The notes under the pieces: generated by a model
Databases searched by the model: none
Told to the model about the DNA's origin: nothing
What the model saw: only the letters and a program-made list of their open reading frames with translations
NCBI GenBank assembly: GCA_002050165.1
Contig: MWSW01000013.1
Coordinates: 1 to 64,000, forward strand
From: Candidatus Tepidiaquacellales bacterium OLB4/UTCHB1
GTDB taxonomy: Bacteria > Bacteroidota > Ignavibacteria > Tepidaquicellales > Tepidaquicellaceae
Direction of reading: 5' to 3'
DNA length: 64,000 nucleotides
Shown: positions 1-8,395 of the stretch, in pieces
Layout: each line of letters starts with the position of its first letter
Position numbering within the stretch: position 1 is the stretch's first letter
Program-made: the position numbers and the translations under genes

Positions 1-1523
1 GTTACACCCGGAGAGGGAGTTTGAAGATTAAATGAATTAAGCGGATTATTTGCAATTGTAATTGATGCAGTCCACAATTGGAAATTACCCGTTGAATTAT
101 CCATCCATACAGGCCAGACTTTTGAGTTACCGGAGGTAATTCCAATGTAATCTCCCATATATCCACCTGCAAGCCCGGAAATTGGTCTCGGTCTGAATCT
201 ATGATCACTTACGACAATATCTTCCCATGTGTCACCACCATCGATAGAACGTGAAACGAAAACTTCGGCTGAATCAGTTGCTGTATTTCTGTTGTCATAG
301 TAAACAACGTTGATTCCACCTTGTTCGTCAACCCGGATTGCAGGAAAGAACTGAACCTTTCCGTTGTTCAACGGATCCTGATTAACTCTTATGCCCGATG
401 ACCAGGTGTCTCCACCGTCAGTTGACCTGTTTAGTATAATATCAGCATCAGATCCTGCCGGGGCTAAGTTGTATTGAGAAGTAACAATATAAAGCCACCC
501 GTCTCTGGGTCCGCCTGTTCTATCAATATCAATTCTTGGGAAATCATTCGTCCTTATTCCGTATGATCCGAAACTTGTCGAACGAGTCCCATTCATCAGA
601 AAAGCTTCTGTTGTTGTATTCCAGGACGCACCACCGTCGGTTGATCTTGCTAAGCCAACTCTTTTTCCGGTGAATGGTGAAAGAGATTGATGATCACGCC
701 AGGTTACATAAACAGTCCCGTCATTTCCGACCACTCCATCACAACCTTGTGACCTAGGATAAGGGCTTGTAGGATTGCTGATATTAACCGGCGCTGACCA
801 GTTTTGTCCTCCGTTAGTAGATCTTGAAAGAACGATTGGTGCAATGCCGGATTGAGCGAAATCAGTCCAGTAAACGTAGCTATTTCCGTAAAATGGACTG
901 GACGGAGAACCGTCAGTACATGCGAGATTTTTATCGTTACTTGAAGAAGTATTAATTGTTCTGATATTGTCCCAGCTTTGACCAAGGTTAGTTGAACGTG
1001 ATACTCCCATTTCCGGTCCCGAACCAATTAAATGGCTCATCAAAAGAGTACCGTCTTTATCAATAATAGGGCCGGGATCGCCGGAGTGGTTGTTAATTGG
1101 TTGAGAGGCAATAGTATCACTGCCAAACCAGTTAACCCCGGAATTTGTAGTAAGATATAATCCTTCGCTTATAAAAAGAGAACCACCGATTGTGGTCATG
1201 TTTGCTGATGCCCACATCATATTTTGGTTTAACGGATGCCTTACAATAATGACTTCACTTTGGTTGGTGTTTGTTGTCGGGTAAGGTCTGAAATTAGGGC
1301 TTACAATCGCGTCACCTCCTTTGAGTGGGTGAATAACCGGTGAATGTGACCATACATAATTGACCGGTTTTGAATTAAAGTCCGTTGAAGGATCGTCGGC
1401 TGGTAATATTGTAAGCATATCCGGAGGATTATTAAAATTAAACCCCCTTTTGAAAAATGATTGTCCCATTAATAGTAATCCGATTAACAGAACAACCGGA
1501 GTAAGTAAAATTAATTTTTTCAT
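1..1523 (-). CDS. Secreted Asp-box (BNR repeat) sialidase-like protein, 3' end missing
   Basis: The frame is open from an ATG at 1523 down to the window edge, giving 507 codons without a stop, so the C-terminus is missing. Residues 1-20 form a signal peptide (MKKLILLTPVVLLIGLLLMG). At least five Asp-box-type motifs follow: SRSTNLGQSW near 175, SRSTNGGQNW near 233, ARSTDGGASW near 292, NRSTDGGDTW near 365 and SRSIDGGDTW near 424, with a weaker TTNSGVNW near 125. Such repeats make six-bladed beta-propellers in sialidases and many other secreted proteins. I do not see the FRIP arginine motif of true sialidases, so enzymatic activity is doubtful. The last visible residues look like the linker before a C-terminal domain, possibly a type IX sorting domain as in the nuclease at 59031; this is inference. 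Confidence 0.85.
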   Translation of the reverse strand, partial: MKKLILLTPVVLLIGLLLMGQSFFKRGFNFNNPPDMLTILPADDPSTDFNSKPVNYVWSHSPVIHPLKGGDAIVSPNFRPYPTTNTNQSEVIIVRHPLNQNMMWASANMTTIGGSLFISEGLYLTTNSGVNWFGSDTIASQPINNHSGDPGPIIDKDGTLLMSHLIGSGPEMGVSRSTNLGQSWDNIRTINTSSSNDKNLACTDGSPSSPFYGNSYVYWTDFAQSGIAPIVLSRSTNGGQNWSAPVNISNPTSPYPRSQGCDGVVGNDGTVYVTWRDHQSLSPFTGKRVGLARSTDGGASWNTTTEAFLMNGTRSTSFGSYGIRTNDFPRIDIDRTGGPRDGWLYIVTSQYNLAPAGSDADIILNRSTDGGDTWSSGIRVNQDPLNNGKVQFFPAIRVDEQGGINVVYYDNRNTATDSAEVFVSRSIDGGDTWEDIVVSDHRFRPRPISGLAGGYMGDYIGITSGNSKVWPVWMDNSTGNFQLWTASITIANNPLNSFNLQTPSPGV

Positions 1524-1606
1524 TTTGATTTTATTTGATGTAACAATCCGTTACCGGGTTGATTAAATCGTAGTATGAGAAATTCCAATATAATTGCTTT
1601 TGGGAG

Positions 1607-1720
1607 ATACGTATAAACGTATTTAATTACTTTGAAATAAAAAAAGCAAAAAAATTTACAAAGGGTTATAAATTCATGTATGTATAATTGTAATAATGAT
1701 GTTTTGTAAACAAAATCATC
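1607..1720. promoter_or_regulatory. Two short inverted repeats upstream of the Asp-box gene
   Basis: The 245-bp gap between the Asp-box gene and lipB holds a perfect ATACGT/ACGTAT inverted repeat at 1607-1622 and a near-perfect one at 1698-1720 with core TTTTGT-AA-ACAAAA. The second could be a weak lipB terminator or an operator for the Asp-box gene; it has no following T-run. Both are short and could be chance in AT-rich DNA. Confidence 0.2.
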
Positions 1721-1768
1721 AACCGGAAATGTTAGACTTAAAATCTATAAACAGAAACCGTTGAAGTT

Positions 1769-2401
1769 TCAATAACCAAAAACATTGATAAACTCATTTT
1801 TCACAACTTCTTTCACCTCCTGTATATCAAATTTTTTTCCTGCTTCAGCTTCAAGAGATGTAACTGCTTTATCCGTAATTCCACACGGAATAATCCCTTT
1901 GAAAATTTTCAGGTCTGTATTTACATTAAAAGCAAATCCGTGAGACGTTACCCATCGTGAGAGTTTAATCCCTATTGCGCAGATTTTTCTATCTTCTATC
2001 CATACTCCAGTGTGTTGTTCGTTCCTACCGGATTTAATTCCAAAGAATTTACAGGTTCTGATAATAGTTTCTTCGATATTCCAGATATATCGTCTCGAAC
2101 TTTTGTTTACTGAATTTAGATTTATAATCGGGTATCCTACAATTTGCCCCGGTCCGTGGTAGGTTATATCTCCACCCCGGTCAATTCTGATTACGCTAAT
2201 CCTGTGGTCTTCGAGAAATGATTCATCAGCAATGAGATTTTTTTCATTTGCGCCTTTGCCGAGTGTATAAGTGTTCGGATGTTCAAGCAGGTAGAGGGTA
2301 TCGGGTTGTTGATGCTCAATTACTTTTTTCAGCGTTTGTTTTTGTATATCCCACGCCTTCTTATATTCAATTAACCCGAGGTCTTTATAGTATAGTTCCA
2401 T
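1769..2401 (-). CDS. lipB: Octanoyl-[acyl carrier protein]:protein N-octanoyltransferase
   Basis: LipB moves octanoate from acyl carrier protein to a lysine of lipoyl domains, the first step in making protein-bound lipoate in the cytoplasm. The 210-residue length is normal. The family signature RGGDITYHGPGQ is at 75-86. The catalytic lysine is K146 in AIGIK and the catalytic cysteine is C173 in IPCGI. The ATG start at 2401 gives a complete N-terminus. It lies 16 bp downstream of the protease at 2418 on the same strand and is probably cotranscribed with it. No lipA is visible in the window. Confidence 0.95.
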   Translation of the reverse strand: MELYYKDLGLIEYKKAWDIQKQTLKKVIEHQQPDTLYLLEHPNTYTLGKGANEKNLIADESFLEDHRISVIRIDRGGDITYHGPGQIVGYPIINLNSVNKSSRRYIWNIEETIIRTCKFFGIKSGRNEQHTGVWIEDRKICAIGIKLSRWVTSHGFAFNVNTDLKIFKGIIPCGITDKAVTSLEAEAGKKFDIQEVKEVVKNEFINVFGY

Positions 2402-2417
2402 GAGTTTTACATTAATG

Positions 2418-4058
2418 TTAGTTTGAGAGCAACTCCTGAAATATATTCATTACGTCTATCACGCCGCCGGATATGGAAAGATTTGAAAAATATTCGAGAT
2501 TGTTTTCGTTTCTCATTCTTACCTCAAGATCATTATATTGCCTCGCAGTGGAATGTATTAGTTGTTTTATTTCTAATGGTGAAAGATTGGGATAAAATGC
2601 TTTGATGATGGAAATTATACCCGCAACCTGAGGTGATGCCATACTTGTTCCGCTTAATCTCTCGAACTTACCACCCGGAACTGTAGAATTAATTTCTACA
2701 CCCGGTGCAAAAACATCAACAACATCTTTTGAATAGTTAGAGAATGAAGCTGCAAGATCGAAACCATAATTCAAATTATCGGGATCCTTTTCTACGCTCC
2801 ATTTTTTCATCCACGTACTGGCACCAACAACGATAACGTTTGGAAAGGTTTCAATTTTTCCGTTATTGACTACGTATTTCCTCGGATAATTCGGGTTTTC
2901 ATTCAGGTTGAAACCTTCATTCCCGGCAGAGACGACGAATACAACACCGTTTTCATTGGCATAGTTTATTGCATCCGTAACATATTCGGGATATCTGGAG
3001 AAATATTTTCCTGCTGACATATTAATTACGGAAGCTCCATTATCAACTGCGTACCTTATTGCATTTCCGATATCTTTATCCCTTTCGTCGCCTTCGTTTG
3101 GCACTGCCCTCAGACACATTATTTTAGCAAACGGTGCCTGTCCGATACCGGGGACATTAGCTGCAATTGTTCCCGCAACATGAGTTCCGTGAGATTCGTT
3201 TTCATCTATTAATAGTGTATTGTTTCCGTACCCCGTTTCATTTAGAACTTCAGGATTATCGCCAACAAGTATATGTGTATCGGTTGTATCGAAAAGCACT
3301 TTATTCTTTATTTGGAATTCCTTTATTGAGCTCTCTATATAATCAGGGTTAATTCCAAAAAATGACTCCATCGTTATCAGAGTCATGGCAGCAGATTTGT
3401 ATTTATCGGGCATTTTATCTACATGCTCTGTTAAAAACTCCAGGTTGGTGCTATAACCCCCTTCTTTTAAAGTTTTGTGTGCGTTTTCAATTATTGAACT
3501 ACTGCTTTCGAAAAGTTCTAATGTATTGGCTATCTCAGATTTTTCTTCTTCATAATTATATTTGACTTTTTTATAGTACTCATCGTTCGTTGGGGTATTG
3601 TTGTAATTAAGGCGTTTTAATTCCCGGGTAACTTCAAGACTCAGATATCTGACATTACCGAGAAAATTCCAACCGTGATAATCGTCAATATAACCGTTGT
3701 TATCATCATCTACCCCTTCAACTCCATTAATCTCTTTTTCATTTTGCCAGATATTATCTTTCAGAGCCGGGTGATTTATGTCAAAACCGGAATCTATAAC
3801 GGCAACGATTACCTCATTACGTTTCGGAAGATTATGAGCAGTTTCAACGAACGAATAAAATTCCAGCGTTCGTGTTCCTTCGAAACCGTCTTTATAGGGA
3901 TCAAGTTGTGACCAGTCGGGTAATGTATAGGACGGTTTACCGGTTATTGCAGAATTAAAACTGAATGAAGTAAAAATTAAAAAGACAAAACCTATAAAGA
4001 GGTTCAGCAGGACAGGTTTAAATTGCATTTGCTTTTTTTGTGATTTGTAAATTTTCAT
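2418..4058 (-). CDS. Secreted subtilisin-like serine protease (S8 family)
   Basis: The S8 catalytic triad is complete: Asp in VIDSGFDINHPAL, His in ESHGTHVAG and Ser in LSGTSMASPQ, with the oxyanion Asn in VVSAGNEGF. About 200 residues separate the Asp and His, against roughly 30-40 in subtilisin, so there is a large charged, helical insertion of a kind seen in Bacteroidota S8 enzymes. The frame is open from a TTG at 4097, but I prefer the ATG at 4058. That start leaves a short basic N-terminus followed by a hydrophobic export segment (LLNLFIGFVFLIFTSFSF) and gives room for divergent promoters facing the gene at 4128. The protein is probably exported to the periplasm or surface; its substrate is unknown. 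lipB follows 16 bp downstream. Confidence 0.88.
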   Translation of the reverse strand: MKIYKSQKKQMQFKPVLLNLFIGFVFLIFTSFSFNSAITGKPSYTLPDWSQLDPYKDGFEGTRTLEFYSFVETAHNLPKRNEVIVAVIDSGFDINHPALKDNIWQNEKEINGVEGVDDDNNGYIDDYHGWNFLGNVRYLSLEVTRELKRLNYNNTPTNDEYYKKVKYNYEEEKSEIANTLELFESSSSIIENAHKTLKEGGYSTNLEFLTEHVDKMPDKYKSAAMTLITMESFFGINPDYIESSIKEFQIKNKVLFDTTDTHILVGDNPEVLNETGYGNNTLLIDENESHGTHVAGTIAANVPGIGQAPFAKIMCLRAVPNEGDERDKDIGNAIRYAVDNGASVINMSAGKYFSRYPEYVTDAINYANENGVVFVVSAGNEGFNLNENPNYPRKYVVNNGKIETFPNVIVVGASTWMKKWSVEKDPDNLNYGFDLAASFSNYSKDVVDVFAPGVEINSTVPGGKFERLSGTSMASPQVAGIISIIKAFYPNLSPLEIKQLIHSTARQYNDLEVRMRNENNLEYFSNLSISGGVIDVMNIFQELLSN

Positions 4059-4127
4059 ATAATAGTCGGGTTTAATTTTATATATTAAATCGCTCAATTA
4101 CAATTTAATTCACTTCACTTCCACAAA

Positions 4128-5120
4128 ATGAATAAGTATTACGATCGTTACATTAACTATAAAACACAGATTGACGAGAGATTGTTCAATTTTATTGAAG
4201 AGGAACATCCAAAAAGTTTGTATGAACCGTTAAAATACATTCTCTCGGGAGGTGGTAAGAGAATAAGACCGATGATTCTTATTTTTTGCTGTGAAGCGAT
4301 AGGGGGGACGATTGAGGACTCAATTGATGCAGCAGTAGCGATTGAAATACTTCATAACTTTACTCTGGTACATGACGATATTATGGATAATGCTGATACA
4401 CGTCGGGGAAGGGCAACAATACACAATAAATGGGATTTGAATATTGCTATCCTTGCAGGAGATGAACTGATTGGACTTGCATATAAATCCTTACTGATGA
4501 CAAATTCCCCGAATATTGGCGAAATTGCCAGAGTTTTTACAAACGGAATAATCGAAGTTTGTGAAGGTCAAAGCTATGATAAGGAATTTGAGAGCCGCGA
4601 ATCGGTCTCAGTCAGCGAATATTTAATGATGATTAGAAAGAAGACTTCCAAATTACTGGAAACCTGTGCGGCGGTAGGAGCTTATATTGGCAACGGTTCG
4701 CCCGAGCAAGTTGAAAATCTTATGAACTATGCGAAGAACCTTGGACTTGCTTTTCAGATTCAAGATGATTTACTGGATATTACCGCTGATGAAAATGCTT
4801 TTGGAAAAAAAATCGGTGGTGATATTGTGGAAGGAAAAAAAACATACCTCTTACTTAAAGCTAATGAAGTAGTTACCGGTGAAAGTGAGAAGAAATTGAT
4901 TTCGGAAATTATTGAAAATACAAGAGACAGAGATATTTCTGCTCAGGCAATACAGAAAATTAAAGAAATATATTCTGATTACAATGTAATTGATTCGGCG
5001 GCCAATGAAGTCAAAAACTACACCCTTAAAGCAGATAGTTACCTTGATGAACTTGATAATTCTGATGCAAAAGAGATGTTGAAATGGTTCTCTAAAATGC
5101 TGCTAAGCAGAAATTTCTAA
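4128..5120 (+). CDS. Short-chain polyprenyl diphosphate synthase (FPP/GGPP type)
   Basis: Condenses isopentenyl diphosphate units onto an allylic diphosphate in the cytoplasm, feeding quinone, carotenoid and undecaprenyl synthesis. The trans-prenyltransferase motifs are GGGKRIRP at 41-48, the first Asp-rich motif DDIMD at 83-87 and the second DDLLD at 213-217. Residue 78, five before the first motif, is phenylalanine. Long-chain (C40-C50) synthases usually have a small residue there, so a C15-C20 product is likelier; this is inference from family knowledge. It heads a tight operon, with 5 bp to the next gene and then overlapping genes. ispH, from the upstream isoprenoid pathway, is in the same window at 13659. 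Confidence 0.9.
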   Translation: MNKYYDRYINYKTQIDERLFNFIEEEHPKSLYEPLKYILSGGGKRIRPMILIFCCEAIGGTIEDSIDAAVAIEILHNFTLVHDDIMDNADTRRGRATIHNKWDLNIAILAGDELIGLAYKSLLMTNSPNIGEIARVFTNGIIEVCEGQSYDKEFESRESVSVSEYLMMIRKKTSKLLETCAAVGAYIGNGSPEQVENLMNYAKNLGLAFQIQDDLLDITADENAFGKKIGGDIVEGKKTYLLLKANEVVTGESEKKLISEIIENTRDRDISAQAIQKIKEIYSDYNVIDSAANEVKNYTLKADSYLDELDNSDAKEMLKWFSKMLLSRNF

Positions 5121-5125
5121 ATCAA

Positions 5126-5626
5126 ATGAGTTTAACCGGGTTCATTGAACACTGGATAGACAGGGCAATACTCTTTGAAGCGCCATTTCAGATTATTTAT
5201 ATAACTATAGTCACTTTTGCGACAATCTTAATCCGGCACATATTAATGGTGTTTATGTTTAACGGAGCATTTGTGTTCATTCCTTATGGTTTTTATTTCC
5301 TGTTCTTTTTTCTCTGGATTTACCGGATTTCATTTGCCGGTTTGGTGAAAAGTGAATTGCATTCGGTCAAGCTAAAGGATTGCCTGCTTGTTTTTACCCT
5401 GACTTTATCCAGCCTTGCATTGTTGTTATACTTTTTCAGAGTTGAACAAATCTCGTTCGGAATAGTCATTGTCGGTATATCCGGGTTCTCGATGTTTTCA
5501 ATATTCCTATTGCTGTTCTTAAAATTGTTGGCAATTCAAAGTTCGGTTATTTATAAATACTTTATCTGTATTTTTATCGCTTCAGTTTTTGTTTATCTAA
5601 CAGGAATTTTAACCAGTTCAGTTTGA
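5126..5626 (+). CDS. Four-TM membrane protein of unknown function
   Basis: A 166-residue, very hydrophobic protein with about four predicted membrane helices, near residues 20-40, 45-68, 86-105 and 110-160 (the last stretch may hold two). I recognise no family. It begins 5 bp after the prenyltransferase stop and its own stop overlaps the TTG start of HPr by 4 bp, so it is translationally linked to both. The position suggests an envelope role, but the sequence alone does not show one. Confidence 0.75.
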   Translation: MSLTGFIEHWIDRAILFEAPFQIIYITIVTFATILIRHILMVFMFNGAFVFIPYGFYFLFFFLWIYRISFAGLVKSELHSVKLKDCLLVFTLTLSSLALLLYFFRVEQISFGIVIVGISGFSMFSIFLLLFLKLLAIQSSVIYKYFICIFIASVFVYLTGILTSSV

Positions 5627-5889
5627 TTGAAAAAGAGGTAACAATCGTTAATAAAGCCGGGATGCACACCAGACCCGCCTCTGCAATAGTCAAAATTGCA
5701 GCAAGATATAAATCAGATTTCTATATTTCAAAAAATAATTTTCAGGTTAACGGAAAAAGCATTATTGGCGTAATGACACTTGCTGCCGAACAAGGTTCAA
5801 AGCTGACACTTACCTTTGATGGACCTGATGAAGTTTGGTTTGCCGATGAAATGATTAAATTTTTTGAGAACGGATTCGGGGAATTGTAA
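5623..5889 (+). CDS. HPr-family phosphocarrier protein
   Basis: An 88-residue HPr. The active-site region is NKAGMHTRPASAIV, with the phosphorylatable histidine (His15 in E. coli numbering) followed by Arg and Pro. The regulatory serine region is NGKSIIGVMTLA, matching the Ser46 site used by HPr kinase. TTG is used as start because it overlaps the upstream stop by 4 bp and no ATG precedes the conserved core. No enzyme I, enzyme II or HPr kinase gene is present in the window. In many non-Firmicute bacteria HPr works in regulation rather than sugar uptake, and that may be so here. Confidence 0.9.
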   Translation: MIEKEVTIVNKAGMHTRPASAIVKIAARYKSDFYISKNNFQVNGKSIIGVMTLAAEQGSKLTLTFDGPDEVWFADEMIKFFENGFGEL

Positions 5890-5890
5890 A

Positions 5891-6850
5891 ATGGGATTTA
5901 AGGGATTTAAAATAATAAAAAGTTTTCTGTTGTTATTTTCTTTCTTACAAATCCATTCTCCTGATACCTCACTTTGTGTAAACGTTATTAATGATAACTT
6001 TGACGCCCTCTATCAAACGAAATTTTCAGGTTTCACGTCGGCATGTTTAATAATTTACAAAGACGGAAATTTCGAAAGCGGATTTTTTCAAATCAGTGAT
6101 CCTAAAAATGGAATTTTTTTTATAGACAATGATAACTTTATCCGGGGAAGTTTTAAGCACTTGTATCCCTTAGTGAACTTTAGTGCGCCATTCCTTCAGA
6201 TAAAGGATAATGCAATTACTTTTGTACACCCCATCTTTCTGGTGAAATTTCTTCATATTGTTTCTGAAATGAATTTCAATCAACGGATTACAGATGCTTT
6301 GCGCAATGCGGATGATCAGGAAAGATATAAACGAAAAGGTTGGACAGGCTCGGATAAATCACCGCACATGGTCGGACTTGCAGTAGATATAGGGTCTTAC
6401 AATTTCGCTGAGAGCAAACAAATAAGTGAACTTTGCAGCTTGTTAAACCTTAGATTTCTTGAGCATGGCGCCGGCGCTAACAGGCATATTCATATTCAGG
6501 ATAATTCAATTTGGGAAAAACTCAATCAGTCGTACATTAAGCAGATTAGTCATAAATTTAACAGTGATGCGGATATTGATAAATTTTGCAGGATTGCTTC
6601 TTTTAATAAGCTTGAAAACGATGCGTTAAAATTTTCTGAAGCATTTAATATTACCGGCATGGGGTTGAATACACTTCGGGTTGAGTACAGCGATGTAATG
6701 GGTATTGTGCACGCAACATTTTTTGCCGGAGTGATTGAAGGTGATTCCCGGATTTATTTTAACCCGTCATTTTTACCTAAAGGAATCTATCGGGTTGAAA
6801 TTTTTAATAACGAAATTGAAACAGGCAGCAAAATAATTGCCATTAATTAA
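5891..6850 (+). CDS. Exported M15-like (D-Ala-D-Ala carboxypeptidase fold) protein
   Basis: The frame is open from a TTG at 5864 inside HPr, but the ATG at 5891, one base after the HPr stop, is the better start and gives a normal signal peptide (IIKSFLLLFSFLQI). The putative zinc ligands of the M15/hedgehog-type fold are visible: H159 and D166 in PHMVGLAVDIG, then HIHI at 199-202. This is the H-x6-D plus H-x-H pattern of LAS metallopeptidases. It resembles an uncharacterised Bacteroidota family of this fold (DUF5715, named from memory). It probably acts on peptidoglycan peptides in the periplasm. It is the last gene of the 4128 operon and ends one base before convergent tadA. Confidence 0.72.
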   Translation: MGFKGFKIIKSFLLLFSFLQIHSPDTSLCVNVINDNFDALYQTKFSGFTSACLIIYKDGNFESGFFQISDPKNGIFFIDNDNFIRGSFKHLYPLVNFSAPFLQIKDNAITFVHPIFLVKFLHIVSEMNFNQRITDALRNADDQERYKRKGWTGSDKSPHMVGLAVDIGSYNFAESKQISELCSLLNLRFLEHGAGANRHIHIQDNSIWEKLNQSYIKQISHKFNSDADIDKFCRIASFNKLENDALKFSEAFNITGMGLNTLRVEYSDVMGIVHATFFAGVIEGDSRIYFNPSFLPKGIYRVEIFNNEIETGSKIIAIN

Positions 6851-6851
6851 T

Positions 6852-7301
6852 CTATCTCCTCACCTTAAAAAAATTTATTAAGAGGTCTGAAGATCTCATG
6901 TCGCATATCCCACCGTACACCGGGAAATGATGGTTGAACGATTTTATCGAACTTAGATTTATTACGCTTCCGCACGAACCGGATTTATGATCGTAAGCAC
7001 CGAAATACAAGCAATCAATCTTTGCGTTGACCAATGCACCGGCGCACATTGGACAAGGTTCAAGTGTAACGTAAACCGAACAACCAGGTAATTGTTTTGA
7101 GGACAGGTATTCTGCAGCAGAAGTGATGGCAATTATTTCAGCGTGCGCGGTTGGATCCTTGAGTGATTCAACCATATTGTGCGCCTTGGCGATTATTGTA
7201 TCATTGAAAACAATCACACAACCGACAGGAATTTCACCTTTATCAAAAGCTAACTCCGCTTCAGTTAATGCGATATTCATGTATCGTTCGTGTATGGTCA
7301 T
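6852..7301 (-). CDS. tadA: tRNA(adenine34) deaminase
   Basis: Converts adenosine 34 to inosine in the anticodon wobble position of tRNA-Arg(ACG). Zinc ligands and the proton shuttle are in HAE (53-55) and PCPMC (82-86), and the residues after the second motif (GALVNAKIDCLYFGAYD) are typical of TadA rather than cytidine or guanine deaminases. Length, 149 residues, is normal. Its start overlaps the stop of the upstream membrane-anchored protein by 4 bp, so it is the last gene of a three-gene leftward operon. Confidence 0.93.
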   Translation of the reverse strand: MTIHERYMNIALTEAELAFDKGEIPVGCVIVFNDTIIAKAHNMVESLKDPTAHAEIIAITSAAEYLSSKQLPGCSVYVTLEPCPMCAGALVNAKIDCLYFGAYDHKSGSCGSVINLSSIKSFNHHFPVYGGICDMRSSDLLINFFKVRR

Positions 7302-8395
7302 TCGTTCTCCGGTTTTTTTTCTTTGTTCGCTTTAATTTCCCGTAATAGATCTGCGCCGGTTTTAAAATCAATAAAATTATATCCACGTTTCTTCAGTAAA
7401 CTAATTTTGTTAAATAACGATTTAAAGTCGTTGTAGGAAAATCTTGCGAGGTAGAACTGTACTTTATTTCCTTCATTGTTCCTATTAATAATTTTCGTGA
7501 ATAGTTCGTCAACTTTCCCCGGGTCATCAAATTCGGGCATAAACTCTTTTACAAGTGTATCACGGAATGAGTTTTCATTGTAGATTAAATATTGTGTGCG
7601 GATTTTTTTCTCGAACTCAAATTCCATATCCGGGTTTCTGAAAATTATCCCTGATGCTTCCGGGTATTCGGATGAAAGGGATGTTATCTTAGTCATCCAT
7701 TGCCGGTCGCTCATATCGGTTCGGAAATCTGCAAGATAGTTCTCGGTGTTGCCAACATTAAAATATAACACATAATTTTTTTCTGATTCAATTATTGAGG
7801 ATTGTACGTCAATTTTTTCAAAATCTAATGGTAAAACAAAGCTGAGGTTGTGGGGTGAGTTTAGTATATCCAGTCGTTCGGATTCAGACAATTCCTCCAG
7901 ATTGTCAAAGATTAATACAATTGAGGAAGCGTTGCGCAATAATTCATGGTTTTTTATTAACCGGATTATAGCAATTGGTTTTTCATCGTTGCTGTTTTCA
8001 TAAACGCTGAAATTAATATTACCTGATTTATCATCTTTGGTTGAGTTAATTCTTAAGTGTGCGTTGTGCATTAAATCAGCCAGATCTTTATTAACAAATG
8101 ACACAGATAAATCCGCAGGAATTGTAATTGTCTTTGTGAATAAAACGGTGCCGGTATCATTGTTTGTTTTAATCCAGCTTTTTTCAAGATTGAAAGTTTC
8201 AAGCAGGGAGTCAACTCTGAATGACAGATTGGATCTGATGTTTTCTAAATTGAATTCAATTAAATCTTTATTCTGACTGGTTTCTTGTGATTGGCTATCT
8301 CCGGAGTAACTCAAATAAGCGAATACGATCGTTGATACAATAAGTATTAAAAGAAACATTAAACGAACTTTAATAGAAAAAAATTTAGTGATCAT
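7298..8395 (-). CDS. Membrane-anchored protein resembling a degenerate divergent polysaccharide deacetylase
   Basis: A 365-residue protein with one N-terminal membrane segment (12-29) and a periplasmic domain. From 157 on, the order of elements recalls the COG2861/YibQ divergent polysaccharide deacetylase family: a beta strand ending in IVLIFDNLEEL where the family has an IDDxG motif, then a second strand (LSFVLPLDF), then SGIIFRNPD where active enzymes have an NHxG-type metal site. The metal-binding residues look lost. If the relationship is right, this is a non-catalytic member. It overlaps both neighbours by 4 bp: the aldo/keto reductase upstream and tadA downstream. Function unknown. Confidence 0.5.
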   Translation of the reverse strand: MITKFFSIKVRLMFLLILIVSTIVFAYLSYSGDSQSQETSQNKDLIEFNLENIRSNLSFRVDSLLETFNLEKSWIKTNNDTGTVLFTKTITIPADLSVSFVNKDLADLMHNAHLRINSTKDDKSGNINFSVYENSNDEKPIAIIRLIKNHELLRNASSIVLIFDNLEELSESERLDILNSPHNLSFVLPLDFEKIDVQSSIIESEKNYVLYFNVGNTENYLADFRTDMSDRQWMTKITSLSSEYPEASGIIFRNPDMEFEFEKKIRTQYLIYNENSFRDTLVKEFMPEFDDPGKVDELFTKIINRNNEGNKVQFYLARFSYNDFKSLFNKISLLKKRGYNFIDFKTGADLLREIKANKEKKPENE

